Both the position numbers and the translations under genes were made by a program. From Treponema sp. (GTDB lineage: Bacteria > Spirochaetota > Spirochaetia > Treponematales > Treponemataceae), in the NCBI GenBank assembly GCA_017963165.1, contig JAGCTZ010000057.1, positions 1 through 64,000 of the forward strand: DNA of 64,000 nt. The letters run 5' to 3'. How positions within the stretch are numbered: position 1 is the first letter of the stretch; each line of letters begins with the position of its first letter. The notes under the pieces are model-generated. The model was not told where the DNA came from. It did not search any database and saw only the letters and a program-made list of their open reading frames with translations. Positions 7,126 to 15,830 of this stretch are shown here, in pieces.

Positions 7126-7899
7126 ATGGGATTTACAAAACTTGCCTTGAAATTCGCCGCGCCTTTTCCAAAGGTTCAAAGCTTTGACAAATATCTGTTT
7201 GTAGGTCCACACCCTGATGATATAGAAATTGGAGCAGGTGCTACAGTTGCAGCTTTGTCCGCACAAGGTAAGAATATTTGTTTCCTTATTTGCACAGACG
7301 GACGTTACGGTACCAACAATATTGCAAAAGATATTTCAGAAGAGGAACTAATTGCAACACGCAAAGAAGAAGCAATTCGTTCTGCCGCTGCTCTTGGTGT
7401 TACAGATGTTCGTTTTCTGGGTCTTTTGGATGGCGGTTTTTATAATAATGACGACATGCTGCGAGGAATAGCTCGTGTAATTTCTGATTTCCAGCCGGAT
7501 GTCATTTTTGCACCAGATCCTGCACCTGCTTCGGAATGTCATATTGACCACTTGAATGTTGGTAAGACAGTCCGAACTCTTGCCGTAAATGCTTCTAACC
7601 CAGGCATTATGAAAAAGCTTGATACTGCCCCCTGCCCTCTTAAGGCCGTGGCTTTTTATATGACAGCGAAACCTAATGTATACATGAAAACCACAGGCTT
7701 TCTTAAAAAACAACTTGATGCATTGTTTAACAATCATTTAAGCCAGTATCCTTTGGGCTGCCCCGACCGCGATTCAATTGGCCTTTATCTAAAGCTGCGT
7801 GCCAGAGATTTTGGCCTTCGTTCGTTTCATATAACAGCAGAAGGCTTTCGTATGCTAGGCACAATCCATATGCACTGCCTGCCTGAAGCAGGATTATAA
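7126..7899 (+). CDS. PIG-L/LmbE-family de-N-acetylase
   Basis: The product is 257 aa. The family zinc site is visible: PHPDDIEIGAG at about residues 29-39 (HPDD) and HIDHLNVGK around residue 143 (HxDH). Members remove acetyl groups from GlcNAc-containing molecules. It starts 3 nt after the symporter gene with GGAG upstream, and 12 nt before a nucleotidyltransferase. Together the three could import and modify an amino-sugar or glycoside; this pathway is inferred from adjacency only. Confidence 0.85.
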   Translation: MGFTKLALKFAAPFPKVQSFDKYLFVGPHPDDIEIGAGATVAALSAQGKNICFLICTDGRYGTNNIAKDISEEELIATRKEEAIRSAAALGVTDVRFLGLLDGGFYNNDDMLRGIARVISDFQPDVIFAPDPAPASECHIDHLNVGKTVRTLAVNASNPGIMKKLDTAPCPLKAVAFYMTAKPNVYMKTTGFLKKQLDALFNNHLSQYPLGCPDRDSIGLYLKLRARDFGLRSFHITAEGFRMLGTIHMHCLPEAGL

Positions 7900-7911
7900 T
7901 GAGAAAAAAAA

Positions 7912-8769
7912 ATGAGAAGTCCAGAAGAAATATTTGATTTAATAAAAAAAGTTGCCGCAGAAGATGAAGGAATTCTTGCCGTTTATTATGGCGGTTCAAG
8001 AGCCAACCCAAATGTTACACCCGATATTTATCAGGATTTTGATGTTGTGTTTGTTGTTAAGGAAATTGCACCTTATATAAAAGACCATTCCTTTATTGAA
8101 CAATTTGGCGAAGTTCTGCTGCTTCAGGAACCAGATTTACTTGATGCCCGTCTGGGAAAAATTCCTTTTGATTTTTCGAACCATTATGCCTTTCTTACAC
8201 TTTACAAAGACGGCAACAGGATAGATATTACATTAAAAACACTTACCGCTGCAAATGAAGAACTTTCGCAGGACAAAATGAATATCATCCTTGTTGATAA
8301 AAATCATTATTTAAAAGAAATCGGCGCACCAACAGACGAGCAATATCATAATACAATTCCAACCCAAACAGAGCTTGATGCCTGCTCAAACGAATTTTTC
8401 TGGTGCCTCAATAATGTTATAAAAGCCATAGCCCGGGATGAACTTACCTATGCTCATACAATGTACGATGTTTATGTAAAAGAGCAGTATTATAAAATGA
8501 TTGACTGGATGCTTGGTGTAAGATATCAGGGAAAAATCTCCAGTGGAAAGCTTGGTAAATTTTATAAAAAATATCTGACTACAGAAGAATATAACCTTAT
8601 CTGTAAATCCTTTGCCGGTGCAGATTATGATGAATTCTGGCGCGCCCTAGACAGTTTAATAGAAATGTTTCTGTACGCCGCCCGCTATATTTCCGATAAA
8701 ACGAATCTTACTTTTTCCGAAAACGATGCAAACGGATTGAAAGAATATCTTGCCGTGGTCAGACAATAA
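7912..8769 (+). CDS. Aminoglycoside 6-adenylyltransferase-like protein
   Basis: The product is 285 aa, the normal length of ANT(6)/AadE/AadK enzymes. The nucleotidyltransferase motif is GGSRANPNVTPDIYQDFDV (about residues 27-45): G-S-R followed by D-F-D, with a third carboxylate in DGNRIDITLK. The C-terminal helical region contains CSNEFFWCLNNVIKAIARDE and DWMLGVRY, which match the family. ANT(6) enzymes adenylylate streptomycin. Placement behind a sugar carrier and a deacetylase suggests the natural substrate may be a sugar-like compound and not an antibiotic. The RBS is weak. Confidence 0.82.
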   Translation: MRSPEEIFDLIKKVAAEDEGILAVYYGGSRANPNVTPDIYQDFDVVFVVKEIAPYIKDHSFIEQFGEVLLLQEPDLLDARLGKIPFDFSNHYAFLTLYKDGNRIDITLKTLTAANEELSQDKMNIILVDKNHYLKEIGAPTDEQYHNTIPTQTELDACSNEFFWCLNNVIKAIARDELTYAHTMYDVYVKEQYYKMIDWMLGVRYQGKISSGKLGKFYKKYLTTEEYNLICKSFAGADYDEFWRALDSLIEMFLYAARYISDKTNLTFSENDANGLKEYLAVVRQ

Positions 8770-8960
8770 ACTGTTTTTTCGAATTATTTACAGTGATATA
8801 TAGAATCATTCAATAAAACAAGAGAATTTCCCCTCTTTTTTTCGCTATTCCCTGTATATTTTATGTATGGATTACCGTGGCGCTACGTTCGTAATGACAA
8901 AATGACACCGTCCTTGCGAACACAGTGAAGAAATCCACGACATATATAGGAGACTTTATT
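8770..8960. other. Intergenic region with weak hairpin
   Basis: The 191 bp between the adenylyltransferase and dehydrogenase genes hold AAGAG-N8-CTCTT followed by seven T (about 8820-8841), a weak terminator candidate, and a sequence near 8878-8925 with degraded resemblance to the GTCATTGCGAG repeat. The RBS of the next gene, AGGAGA, is at 8948-8953. No other gene is seen. Confidence 0.4.
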
Positions 8961-10145
8961 ATGAATAATTTTACTTTTTATAGTCCAACTAAATTTGTTT
9001 TTGGAAAGGATATGGAAGCGCAGGCAGGAGCGCTGGTAAAGGAATTTGGCGGAAGTAAAGTACTGCTTCATTTTGGTGGTCAATCTGCAGAAAAGTCAGG
9101 ACTTCTTGGACGTGTACGCGAATCACTCAAGACTGCAGGTGTTGATTTTGTAGAGCTTGGTGGCGTTCACCCTAACCCTCTTGATGATTTAGTTTACGAA
9201 GGAATTGACCTTTGCAAACGCGAAGGTGTTGATTTTATACTTGCAGTAGGCGGTGGATCCGTAATAGACAGTTCTAAGGCAATTGCACTTGGTGTATGTT
9301 ACGATGGCGATTTCTGGGATTTTTACAGCTATATTGCCCAGCCAAAAGCAGCTTTACCAGTCGCAACAATCCTTACAATTGCTGCAGCAGGCAGCGAAGG
9401 TTCGCCAGATTCTGTAATTACAAAAAAAGACGGAATGATTAAACGCGGCCTTGGAAACGACATGCTCCGACCAAAGTTTTCAATCTTAAACCCGGCCCTT
9501 ACTCAGACACTTCCTGCTTACCAGACAGCTTGTGGTGCTACAGATATTATGGCTCATGTTTGCGAACGCTATTTTACAAATACTAAAAATGTAGAAACAA
9601 CAGACCGCTTGTGTGAAGGTGTTCTTCAGGCAATGATTCACGAAACTCCAAAGGTAATTGCAGATCCAAATGATTATGAAGCACGTGCAAATATAATGTG
9701 GGCAGGAATGGTTGCACACAATAATATTGTTGGTGTTGGCCGTGATCAGGACTGGAACAGCCATGGAATTGAACACGAGCTCAGTGGTCTTTATGATTGT
9801 GCGCACGGTGCAGGACTTGCAGTAATTATGCCGGCCTGGATGGAGTTCGTTTACAAACATGATGTTATGCGCTTCTGCCAGTGGGCAACCCGCGTTTGGG
9901 GAGTAAAGATGGATTTTGCAAACCCAGAAGCAACCGCTTTGGAAGGTATCCGCCGCTTTCGCCTCTTCTTACGCAGCATTGGAATGCCAATTAACTTTGC
10001 CGAGCTTGGTGCAAAGGAAGAAGATATCCCTACCCTTGTAAAAAAGTTCGGCCTTCCAGAAGGTGGAACAACAGGTGGATTTGTAAAGTTGTCATCTGAG
10101 GATATCGCACTAATATACAAATTAGCAGTCGACGCTACGATATAA
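8961..10145 (+). CDS. Iron-containing alcohol dehydrogenase (butanol dehydrogenase-like)
   Basis: The product is 394 aa. The nucleotide-binding motif GGGSVIDSSKAIA is at about residues 95-107. All four metal ligands of the YqhD/BdhA group are visible: Asp and His in ATDIMAHVCERY, His in IEHELSGLYD and His in DCAHGAGLAVIMP. It should interconvert aldehydes and alcohols with NAD(P)H in the cytoplasm, for redox balance during sugar fermentation or aldehyde detoxification. The ATG at 8961 has an AGGAGA RBS; an upstream in-frame ATG at 8925 has none. Confidence 0.9.
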   Translation: MNNFTFYSPTKFVFGKDMEAQAGALVKEFGGSKVLLHFGGQSAEKSGLLGRVRESLKTAGVDFVELGGVHPNPLDDLVYEGIDLCKREGVDFILAVGGGSVIDSSKAIALGVCYDGDFWDFYSYIAQPKAALPVATILTIAAAGSEGSPDSVITKKDGMIKRGLGNDMLRPKFSILNPALTQTLPAYQTACGATDIMAHVCERYFTNTKNVETTDRLCEGVLQAMIHETPKVIADPNDYEARANIMWAGMVAHNNIVGVGRDQDWNSHGIEHELSGLYDCAHGAGLAVIMPAWMEFVYKHDVMRFCQWATRVWGVKMDFANPEATALEGIRRFRLFLRSIGMPINFAELGAKEEDIPTLVKKFGLPEGGTTGGFVKLSSEDIALIYKLAVDATI

Positions 10146-10191
10146 AAAACATCGTTTCGACGATTTTCTGTATTTTTTTAGGAGAACCAAC

Positions 10192-11187
10192 ATGAAAGCA
10201 TTATTCATAGGCGGAACCGGAACTATAAGCATGGCAATTTCCAAGCTTCTGTTAAAGAAAGGCTGGGACCTATACCTTATAAACCGCGGTAACCGCAACA
10301 GTGACCCCGCCCTTAATGGCGCACACTTTATCACAGTAGACATAAACGACGAAGCAGCCACAGCAGAGAAACTAAAAGACCAGAACTTTGACGTTGCCTG
10401 CGACTTTATTGGTTTTGTGCCATCACAATTGGAACGCGACTACCGCCTTCTTAAAGGAAAAGTTCGTCAGTTTATGTACATAAGCTCGGCTTCAGCTTAC
10501 CAGAAACCATGTGGTAATTATATCATCAGCGAAAAAACTCCTCTTGCAAATCCTTATTGGGAATACTCACGCAACAAAATTGCCTGCGAAGATTATTTAA
10601 TGAAGCTTTACCGCGATGAGCAGTTTCCTGTAACAATTATCCGCCCAAGCCACACTTACGATGAACGCAGTGTTCCGCTTGGTGTTCACGGAAACAAGGG
10701 AAGCTACCAGGTTGTAAAACGCATTAAAGAAGGAGAACCTGTAATCATTCATGGCGATGGAACAAGCCTTTGGACAATCACTCACAATTCAGATTTTGCT
10801 AAGGGTTTTGTTGGTCTTATGGGCAACATTCACGCAATTGGCGAAGCTGTTCAGATTATGAGTGATGAGTCTGTAACCTGGAATCAGATTTACCAGTGCA
10901 TTGCAGACGCATTTGGAGTACCATTACATCCGGTTTATGTTTCTTCGACATATCTGGCCGCACACAGCAATTATGATTTTACAGGAAGCCTCATTGGTGA
11001 CAAAGCAAATTCTGTAGTTTTTGACTGCAGCAAGCTTAAAGCACTCGTTCCAGATTTTGTTGCAACAAAGCGCGCAGACCAGGGAATCCGCGAAACAGTA
11101 GAATATGTAATGTCACATCCGGAATGCCAGGTAGAAGACCCGGAGTTTAACGAATGGTGTGACCAGATAATTGAACAAATGAAATGA
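10192..11187 (+). CDS. NAD-dependent epimerase/dehydratase (extended SDR)
   Basis: The product is 331 aa. The Rossmann motif is FIGGTGTISMAISKLL (an atypical GGTGxIS) and the catalytic YxxxK is YSRNK in WEYSRNKIACED. SSASAY supplies the upstream serine. Members act on nucleotide-sugars or related carbonyls; the substrate is unknown. AGGAG precedes the ATG. It overlaps a possible upstream start of the next SDR gene by 4 nt, so the two are probably transcribed together, perhaps with the alcohol dehydrogenase 46 nt upstream. Confidence 0.85.
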   Translation: MKALFIGGTGTISMAISKLLLKKGWDLYLINRGNRNSDPALNGAHFITVDINDEAATAEKLKDQNFDVACDFIGFVPSQLERDYRLLKGKVRQFMYISSASAYQKPCGNYIISEKTPLANPYWEYSRNKIACEDYLMKLYRDEQFPVTIIRPSHTYDERSVPLGVHGNKGSYQVVKRIKEGEPVIIHGDGTSLWTITHNSDFAKGFVGLMGNIHAIGEAVQIMSDESVTWNQIYQCIADAFGVPLHPVYVSSTYLAAHSNYDFTGSLIGDKANSVVFDCSKLKALVPDFVATKRADQGIRETVEYVMSHPECQVEDPEFNEWCDQIIEQMK

Positions 11188-11195
11188 TTGGTGAA

Positions 11196-11224
11196 GGGCC
11201 CTTCGAGAGCCTCAGGGACCCCAC
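11196..11224. repeat. Dispersed palindromic repeat, family B copy 1
   Basis: GGGCCCTTCGAGAGCCTCAG and the following GGACCCC form a copy of the dispersed repeat whose core is CCCTGAGCTTGTCGAAGGG. It lies between the epimerase stop and the start of the next SDR gene, in the leader. Confidence 0.7.
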
Positions 11225-11234
11225 AGGAGCAACA

Positions 11235-11981
11235 ATGACAGACGTTAAAAACAAATGGGCGCTTATAACTGGCGCTAACAGAGGAATTGGTTATAGAATT
11301 GCAAAATTTATGGCAGGAAAAGGCTGTAATCTTATTCTTCATAGCCGCTCGCTTGAACACACAAAGGCAGTGCTTGAAGAAGTCCGCGCACTTGGCGTAG
11401 AAGCCTATGACATTGCCGCAGAATTAAGCGATCTTTCACAGGTTGAAGCAATGATAAAAGAAATTGATGCCCACGGAAAACCTGTAGATATTTTATTCAA
11501 CGACGCCGCAGTTCAAATTGCATACCGCACAGACTATTGGAAAACTCCTGCAGAAGATTATTCAACAAGTTTTGTTATAAACACAATTGCACCAATGATG
11601 CTCTGCTATCACTTTATTCCAAAAATGATTGAACGTGGCTTTGGCCGTGTAATAAACACAACAAGCGGAATCCGAAACGAACCGGAACAGGCAGGCTACA
11701 GCGCAAGTAAAGCCGCACTCGACAAAGTAACAAGCGACCTTGCCGGAAAGCTCGACGGTACCGACGTTTGCATTAACCTTACAGACCCGGGCTGGTGCCG
11801 CACAGACTTAGGCGGGCCAAACGCACCTAACGACCCTGACAGCGTAATTCCAGGTATTGTAGTTGGTGCCTTTATTGAAGACAAAAAAAGCGGCCGAAAT
11901 CTTGGAGCCCAGGCTTTTGCCGGCATGTCTCTAGAAGATGCCGTTGAAAAGGCAGGCTCTTTCCCACAACTTTTTAAATAA
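11235..11981 (+). CDS. Short-chain dehydrogenase/reductase
   Basis: The product is 248 aa, the classical SDR length. The cofactor motif is TGANRGIGYRIA, the NNAG equivalent is FNDAAVQIA (altered), Ser is in INTTSGIRN, and the catalytic YxxxK is YSASK. The ATG at 11235 is chosen because GGAG precedes it; the earlier in-frame ATG at 11184 overlaps the upstream stop and would add residues coded by the dispersed repeat. Substrate is unknown. Confidence 0.85.
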   Translation: MTDVKNKWALITGANRGIGYRIAKFMAGKGCNLILHSRSLEHTKAVLEEVRALGVEAYDIAAELSDLSQVEAMIKEIDAHGKPVDILFNDAAVQIAYRTDYWKTPAEDYSTSFVINTIAPMMLCYHFIPKMIERGFGRVINTTSGIRNEPEQAGYSASKAALDKVTSDLAGKLDGTDVCINLTDPGWCRTDLGGPNAPNDPDSVIPGIVVGAFIEDKKSGRNLGAQAFAGMSLEDAVEKAGSFPQLFK

Positions 11982-11986
11982 AAAAA

Positions 11987-12019
11987 CGTCATTGCGATGC
12001 CAAAGACCTCGCAATGACG
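11987..12019. terminator. Hairpin of the GTCATTGCGA repeat between convergent genes
   Basis: CGTCATTGCGA (11987-11997) and TCGCAATGACG (12009-12019) form an 11-bp stem with an 11-nt loop. A run of A lies on the left side, giving a U-tract for minus-strand transcripts arriving from the DUF2812 gene. It belongs to the GTCATTGCGAG repeat family (family A) and probably serves as a terminator. Confidence 0.6.
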
Positions 12020-12030
12020 CCCATTTAAAT

Positions 12031-12972
12031 TTAATTCAAACTTACATGCAGATCATAAGACCCGCCGGCGAAGTCGGAACCGCAAAGTTTGTAGGTTCCG
12101 CGTTTAAGGAGGATGTTATGGTCTTCCTTAAACTTTTTGCCGTCTTTGGCTTTTGAAGAATCTACACGAATCTGGCTGACAACTTCACCACTCTGAGTAT
12201 TTACTACAGAAAATGTCATAGGTGAACTTGTGTAGCCGCTGACTTCAAAATTATAGAAATCAGGGTAAACAACCTTCATATCACCCCAGTCAACTGCATC
12301 TGCCATAGAAGAAGAAATTGGCGGGTAATCTTCGCTCTTTGTATTAAAGCTGTTGTTGCCGTGAAGTCCCATAAGAACTATTGAACCAACAATTCCTATC
12401 AAAAGAATAGAGAAAAATGCAGGCATTCCGTTCCAGCTGCGTTTGTGACCATCGGCACGTTGAGGGTTACGAAGAACAAATACTCCACGACCAATAACAA
12501 ATGCTTCAATAATCAAAGTCAAAGTCAGAAGTGCAGAATGAAAACGGAAATATCTGATTGTAAAGAATAAATTAAGTACTGCCAGCAATGAAAGTGTTAT
12601 GATGCATCCTGCTCCCATTTTCTGCCATTTAGCCTGCATTTCCTTGAGCGATTCTGAATCACTATAGATTTCGTAATCATCGCCAGCCTGATCATAAAGT
12701 TTTCTAAAGTAGTGCCAACCGTTGAAGGTTGAGTTAACATATTCCCAACCCTGTTCACGGAAAGTTTCGATGTAGCGGCCCATATCTTCGATTTTAGGAT
12801 TAAAATCAAGCTGATATCGGTAGCGCATTGAATCGTTTTTCTTGTAACGATTAGAAAAACAACCGCCTTTAATAAGCTGCCAGCCGTTGTCTGACATTTT
12901 ATTCAAATCTTCAATTTCGCGGGTATAATCCCAAGCTGAATAAACATTCCAAACTCTTTTGTATTCTTTCAT
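12031..12972 (-). CDS. DUF2812-domain membrane protein
   Basis: The product is 313 aa. Residues 1-115 match DUF2812: a KRVWNVYSAWDYTREIEDLN start, then MSDNGWQLI and EQGWEYVNSTFNGWHYFRK. Three hydrophobic helices follow (about residues 120-138, 144-165 and 185-203) and an extracytoplasmic C-terminal domain. DUF2812 proteins are commonly encoded directly after PadR regulators, as here (10-nt gap, AAGGAG RBS). The role is unknown; an envelope stress function controlled by PadR is plausible but not shown. Confidence 0.8.
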   Translation of the reverse strand: MKEYKRVWNVYSAWDYTREIEDLNKMSDNGWQLIKGGCFSNRYKKNDSMRYRYQLDFNPKIEDMGRYIETFREQGWEYVNSTFNGWHYFRKLYDQAGDDYEIYSDSESLKEMQAKWQKMGAGCIITLSLLAVLNLFFTIRYFRFHSALLTLTLIIEAFVIGRGVFVLRNPQRADGHKRSWNGMPAFFSILLIGIVGSIVLMGLHGNNSFNTKSEDYPPISSSMADAVDWGDMKVVYPDFYNFEVSGYTSSPMTFSVVNTQSGEVVSQIRVDSSKAKDGKKFKEDHNILLKRGTYKLCGSDFAGGSYDLHVSLN

Positions 12973-12982
12973 ATGGATCTCC

Positions 12983-13291
12983 TTATATAGCGCTAATCAT
13001 TCTCTTAAGACGTGCAACTTCTGCCTTAAAAGCCTCTGTTCCTTCCGGGGTAAGAGTATAAAGTCTCTTTTTTTCTGATCCCGGTTCGTCCGATACAATT
13101 TCCTTTATCCAGCCTTTTTTAATCATATTGCTGGTTGCACCGTACATTGTACCTGACCCGATTTTTACTTCGCCTTGTGAAAGTGTTTCTGTCATCTTCA
13201 TAATACCGTAGCCGTGGTTTGCACCCTTAGAAAGGCACAGAAGAATATAAAAATAGCTTTCCGAAAGCGGTTCCTGTTTTGTCTGTTTCAT
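12983..13291 (-). CDS. PadR-family transcriptional regulator
   Basis: The product is 102 aa, a PadR-s1 type winged helix. The pattern ESYFYILLCLSKGANHGYGI, then VKIGSGTMYGATSNMIKKGW and KRLYTLTPEGTEAF is diagnostic. It is the first gene of a pair with the DUF2812 protein. A 16-bp palindrome fills the promoter spacer upstream, so it should repress its own operon. AAGGAG lies 8 nt before the ATG. Confidence 0.9.
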   Translation of the reverse strand: MKQTKQEPLSESYFYILLCLSKGANHGYGIMKMTETLSQGEVKIGSGTMYGATSNMIKKGWIKEIVSDEPGSEKKRLYTLTPEGTEAFKAEVARLKRMISAI

Positions 13292-13357
13292 AATAACTTC
13301 TCCTTGAGCTGCGGCATAACATGGTCGACTCTCGCTATATCGCCTCTCGATATATAT

Positions 13358-13386
13358 ATCATATCACGACATATGTCGTGTGTCAA
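13358..13386 (-). promoter_or_regulatory. PadR operon promoter with operator in the spacer
   Basis: On the minus strand TTGACA (13386-13381) and TATGAT (13363-13358) are separated by exactly 17 nt. The spacer is occupied by a perfect 16-bp palindrome CACGACATATGTCGTG (13365-13380), containing the ATGT...ACAT type half-sites that PadR proteins favour. A second inverted repeat TATATCG/CGATATA lies downstream of the -10 box near 13336-13354. Confidence 0.75.
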
Positions 13387-13413
13387 CATATATTTGAAAA
13401 ATTTAAAAAAATT

Positions 13414-13499
13414 GTCATTGCGAGCACGAAGTACGTGGCAATCTACCACATTCCTAATAGTAAGAGTTTTAGATTGCTTAGGCTTTCCCTCGCAATGAC
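13414..13499. repeat. GTCATTGCGAG repeat, family A copy 2
   Basis: GTCATTGCGAG at 13414 and its complement CTCGCAATGAC ending at 13499 bracket a longer imperfect palindrome (TGGCAATCTA near the left arm, TAGATTGC near the right). It is a dispersed intergenic palindrome; related copies are at 11987 and 42256. Confidence 0.65.
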
Positions 13500-13518
13500 T
13501 GGTACATAGAGATTTGTG

Positions 13519-13591
13519 TTTTTGACAATATCAGCTATTTTTAACTTGTACTTTTGACAATTTTACATATTTTTACCTTGTATTTTTGACA
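13519..13591 (+). repeat. Three 32-bp tandem repeats before the ATPase gene
   Basis: TTTTGACAA occurs at about 13520, 13552 and 13584, a strict 32-bp period, each copy followed by an AT-rich stretch ending in CTTGTA. The last copy leads into TATTATAT (13600-13607) and the ATPase start. Each unit carries a TTGACA-like -35 element. They may be promoter duplications or regulator sites. Confidence 0.55.
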
Positions 13592-13625
13592 AAATCTTGT
13601 ATTATATACCTAGACGAGGATTCTA

Positions 13626-14972
13626 ATGGATTTAGTACGAAAAAGCGAAAAATATATACAAGAATGGTATAAGAACAACGAAAAAAAAGCTCTCCTAGTA
13701 AAAGGCGCAAGACAAGTTGGTAAGACTCATGCAATCCGCCAAGTGATGAAATCCGAAAATGCAGATCTTTTTGAAATCAATCTGATAGAAACCCCTGCCG
13801 CTGTTGATGTTTTAGCAAGTGCAAGTACTGTAGAAGAGCTTGTAATAGGCTTTTCGACTTTGAGTACACAAAAAATCACCAAAGGAAAAACCGTCATTTT
13901 TATAGATGAGGTCCAGAAATATAAAGAAATGGTTACGAAAATCAAATTCTTTGCAGAAGAAGGCAGTTATCGTTATATCCTCAGTGGTTCACTGCTTGGT
14001 GTAGAACTTACAAATCTTTCATCAGCTCCTATTGGATATTTGACAATTTTAGAAATGTTTCCATTAGATTTTGAAGAATTCCTGCAAATCACAAATATAG
14101 ATGAAAGCATAATCAGCAGTTTGAAAAACTCGTTTGAAAATCGCACACCTGTAATGGATGTTGTAAATCAGAAAATGCTTGATTTATTTACACGCTATCT
14201 TGTAGTTGGCGGAATGCCAGAAGCAGTAAGCCGCTTTGCTGATACTGGTAACATCAACGATGTAATGCAGATTCACAAAGATATTCAAAACCTTTATAAG
14301 TTAGATTTTACACAATACGAAGCCGAAGATAAACGACTTATTATCACTAATGCTTATGAACTTATTCCTGCTGAACTCTTAAAACAGAACCGTCGCTATA
14401 TTGTCACAGATTTACAAAAAGGACTTCACTTTGAACGCGTGCAGAATACATTTCTCTGGCTCAAAAATGCAGGAGTAGCATTGACTGTTTTTAACAGCAC
14501 TGAACCACGCATACCATTAAAACTCAACGAAAAAAGCAGTCTTTTTAAACTATATGTTTCAGATGTAGGAATGCTCACTTCTGAATACGGAATGAATACA
14601 AAAACAATGCTTCTTACAAAAAATCAAGCTCTGAATGCCGGTGGAATTTATGAGAATGCTGTGGCTCAGGAACTTATTTCAAAAGGCTTTAAACTCTACT
14701 ATTATAATTCTAACCGACTTGGAGAACTTGACTTTGTAATCGAATACAAAAACAAAGCCCTTCCAATCGAAGTGAAAAGTGGTAAGGACTACATCATCCA
14801 TTCTGCAATGAACAACTGCCTTTCAAACCCAGAATACCAGATGCAGGAAGGTATAGTTTTTGCTAATTGCAATGTTTCCAAAAAAGACAAGGTTGTTTAT
14901 CTTCCAATCTACATGATTATGTTTTTGCAAAAAGATACGGAACAGGTTGTATTGGAGAAAATTGATTTTTAA
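13626..14972 (+). CDS. P-loop ATPase with C-terminal DUF4143 domain
   Basis: The product is 448 aa. Walker A is VKGARQVGKTHAI (about residues 26-38), Walker B is VIFIDEVQKY, and a sensor-like serine follows in YILSGS. The C-terminal part is the DUF4143 domain, containing the GELDFVIEYKNKALPIEVK segment that looks like a PD-(D/E)xK nuclease core (D...E-x-K). Such proteins are widespread, often multicopy, and their role is unclear; links to defence or mobile elements have been proposed. The gene is monocistronic, with an AGGA RBS. Confidence 0.85.
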   Translation: MDLVRKSEKYIQEWYKNNEKKALLVKGARQVGKTHAIRQVMKSENADLFEINLIETPAAVDVLASASTVEELVIGFSTLSTQKITKGKTVIFIDEVQKYKEMVTKIKFFAEEGSYRYILSGSLLGVELTNLSSAPIGYLTILEMFPLDFEEFLQITNIDESIISSLKNSFENRTPVMDVVNQKMLDLFTRYLVVGGMPEAVSRFADTGNINDVMQIHKDIQNLYKLDFTQYEAEDKRLIITNAYELIPAELLKQNRRYIVTDLQKGLHFERVQNTFLWLKNAGVALTVFNSTEPRIPLKLNEKSSLFKLYVSDVGMLTSEYGMNTKTMLLTKNQALNAGGIYENAVAQELISKGFKLYYYNSNRLGELDFVIEYKNKALPIEVKSGKDYIIHSAMNNCLSNPEYQMQEGIVFANCNVSKKDKVVYLPIYMIMFLQKDTEQVVLEKIDF

Positions 14973-14997
14973 AAGAGATAGCTCTTCTTTATTTTTT
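14973..14997 (+). terminator. Weak intrinsic terminator after the ATPase gene
   Basis: AAGAG-ATAG-CTCTT followed by CTTTATTTTTTT. The stem is only 5 bp, so confidence is modest. It sits between convergent genes. Confidence 0.45.
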
Positions 14998-15008
14998 TAT
15001 TTAATCTT

Positions 15009-15830
15009 TCATTTCTCAACAACCCATTCAGACACTGTTTTTCCATTAGGGCAATCCGAAGTCTTAATTACACAATCTGCATTTAACTCTAATTTATAAG
15101 TTGGATAGATGGAAGCAAAATTACTAATAGTCCCATAATAATTTATTTCTTTAATATATTGGCACGCGGAAAAACAATGTTTATTAATTTTTGAAACAGA
15201 ATCAGGGATCTCGATGTATTCAAGATTTGAACAACATGCAAACATCCATTCAGAAAGTTCTTTACAATCATAAGGAATAATTAAAGATTCTATACAACTA
15301 TTATTCCAAAATATCATTTTACCAAAATTAATCGTATGATAATTAGAATGTATGAACTCAACGAAATCTGAATCAATGATATATTTATCTTCTATGGTTG
15401 GAGCAGGGAGAGGGAGCCTTAAAATTTTTAAATTTTCACAATTCTCGAATGCTCCATCTTCTATTAATTCTAATCCTGATTTTATTGTAATATATTCCAA
15501 ACTAGATAATTTTGCAAAAGTATTTTGTTGAATTATTTTTATATCTTGAAAATAAATTCGTTTAAGTTTTTCTAAATTCTTAAAAACCTCCGAATCATAA
15601 TAATCAAGCTTTCCATAAAAGTTTATTTCTTCAAGATTCTCGCATTCAAAGAATGCATTTTTTCCTAAATAAGAAATATCTCCTTTAAAATCTATTCTTT
15701 TTAATGTTTTCAATCCTTTAAAACAGCTATCAGGTATCACATTTATATTTTCACCAATACAAAGATAATCTTTTTCAGTCAAATTCTTATTGCAATATAA
15801 TTTTGAGATAGTTATATTTGGATTAAACAT
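15009..15830 (-). CDS. BspA-type leucine-rich repeat protein
   Basis: The product is 273 aa built from LRR_5/BspA repeats of about 23 residues, for example LKRIDFKGDISYLGKNAFFE and LEEINFYGKLDYYDSEVFKN. No signal peptide is visible at the annotated ATG, unlike the large LRR lipoprotein upstream, so it may be cytoplasmic or use another start. It is the last gene of the minus-strand surface-protein cluster and is separated from its neighbour by 145 bp in which nothing was recognised. The RBS is weak. BspA LRR proteins usually mediate adhesion. Confidence 0.8.
   Translation of the reverse strand: MFNPNITISKLYCNKNLTEKDYLCIGENINVIPDSCFKGLKTLKRIDFKGDISYLGKNAFFECENLEEINFYGKLDYYDSEVFKNLEKLKRIYFQDIKIIQQNTFAKLSSLEYITIKSGLELIEDGAFENCENLKILRLPLPAPTIEDKYIIDSDFVEFIHSNYHTINFGKMIFWNNSCIESLIIPYDCKELSEWMFACCSNLEYIEIPDSVSKINKHCFSACQYIKEINYYGTISNFASIYPTYKLELNADCVIKTSDCPNGKTVSEWVVEK

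Noticed and set aside
7912..8769. Adenylyltransferase considered as an acquired antibiotic-resistance gene
   Set aside because: It is in an apparent native operon with sugar genes, has no attC, insertion sequence or composition break next to it, and its substrate cannot be read from sequence.
13519..13591. Regular 32-bp repeats considered as a CRISPR array
   Set aside because: Only three copies, the units run into each other with no unique spacers, and no cas genes are nearby.
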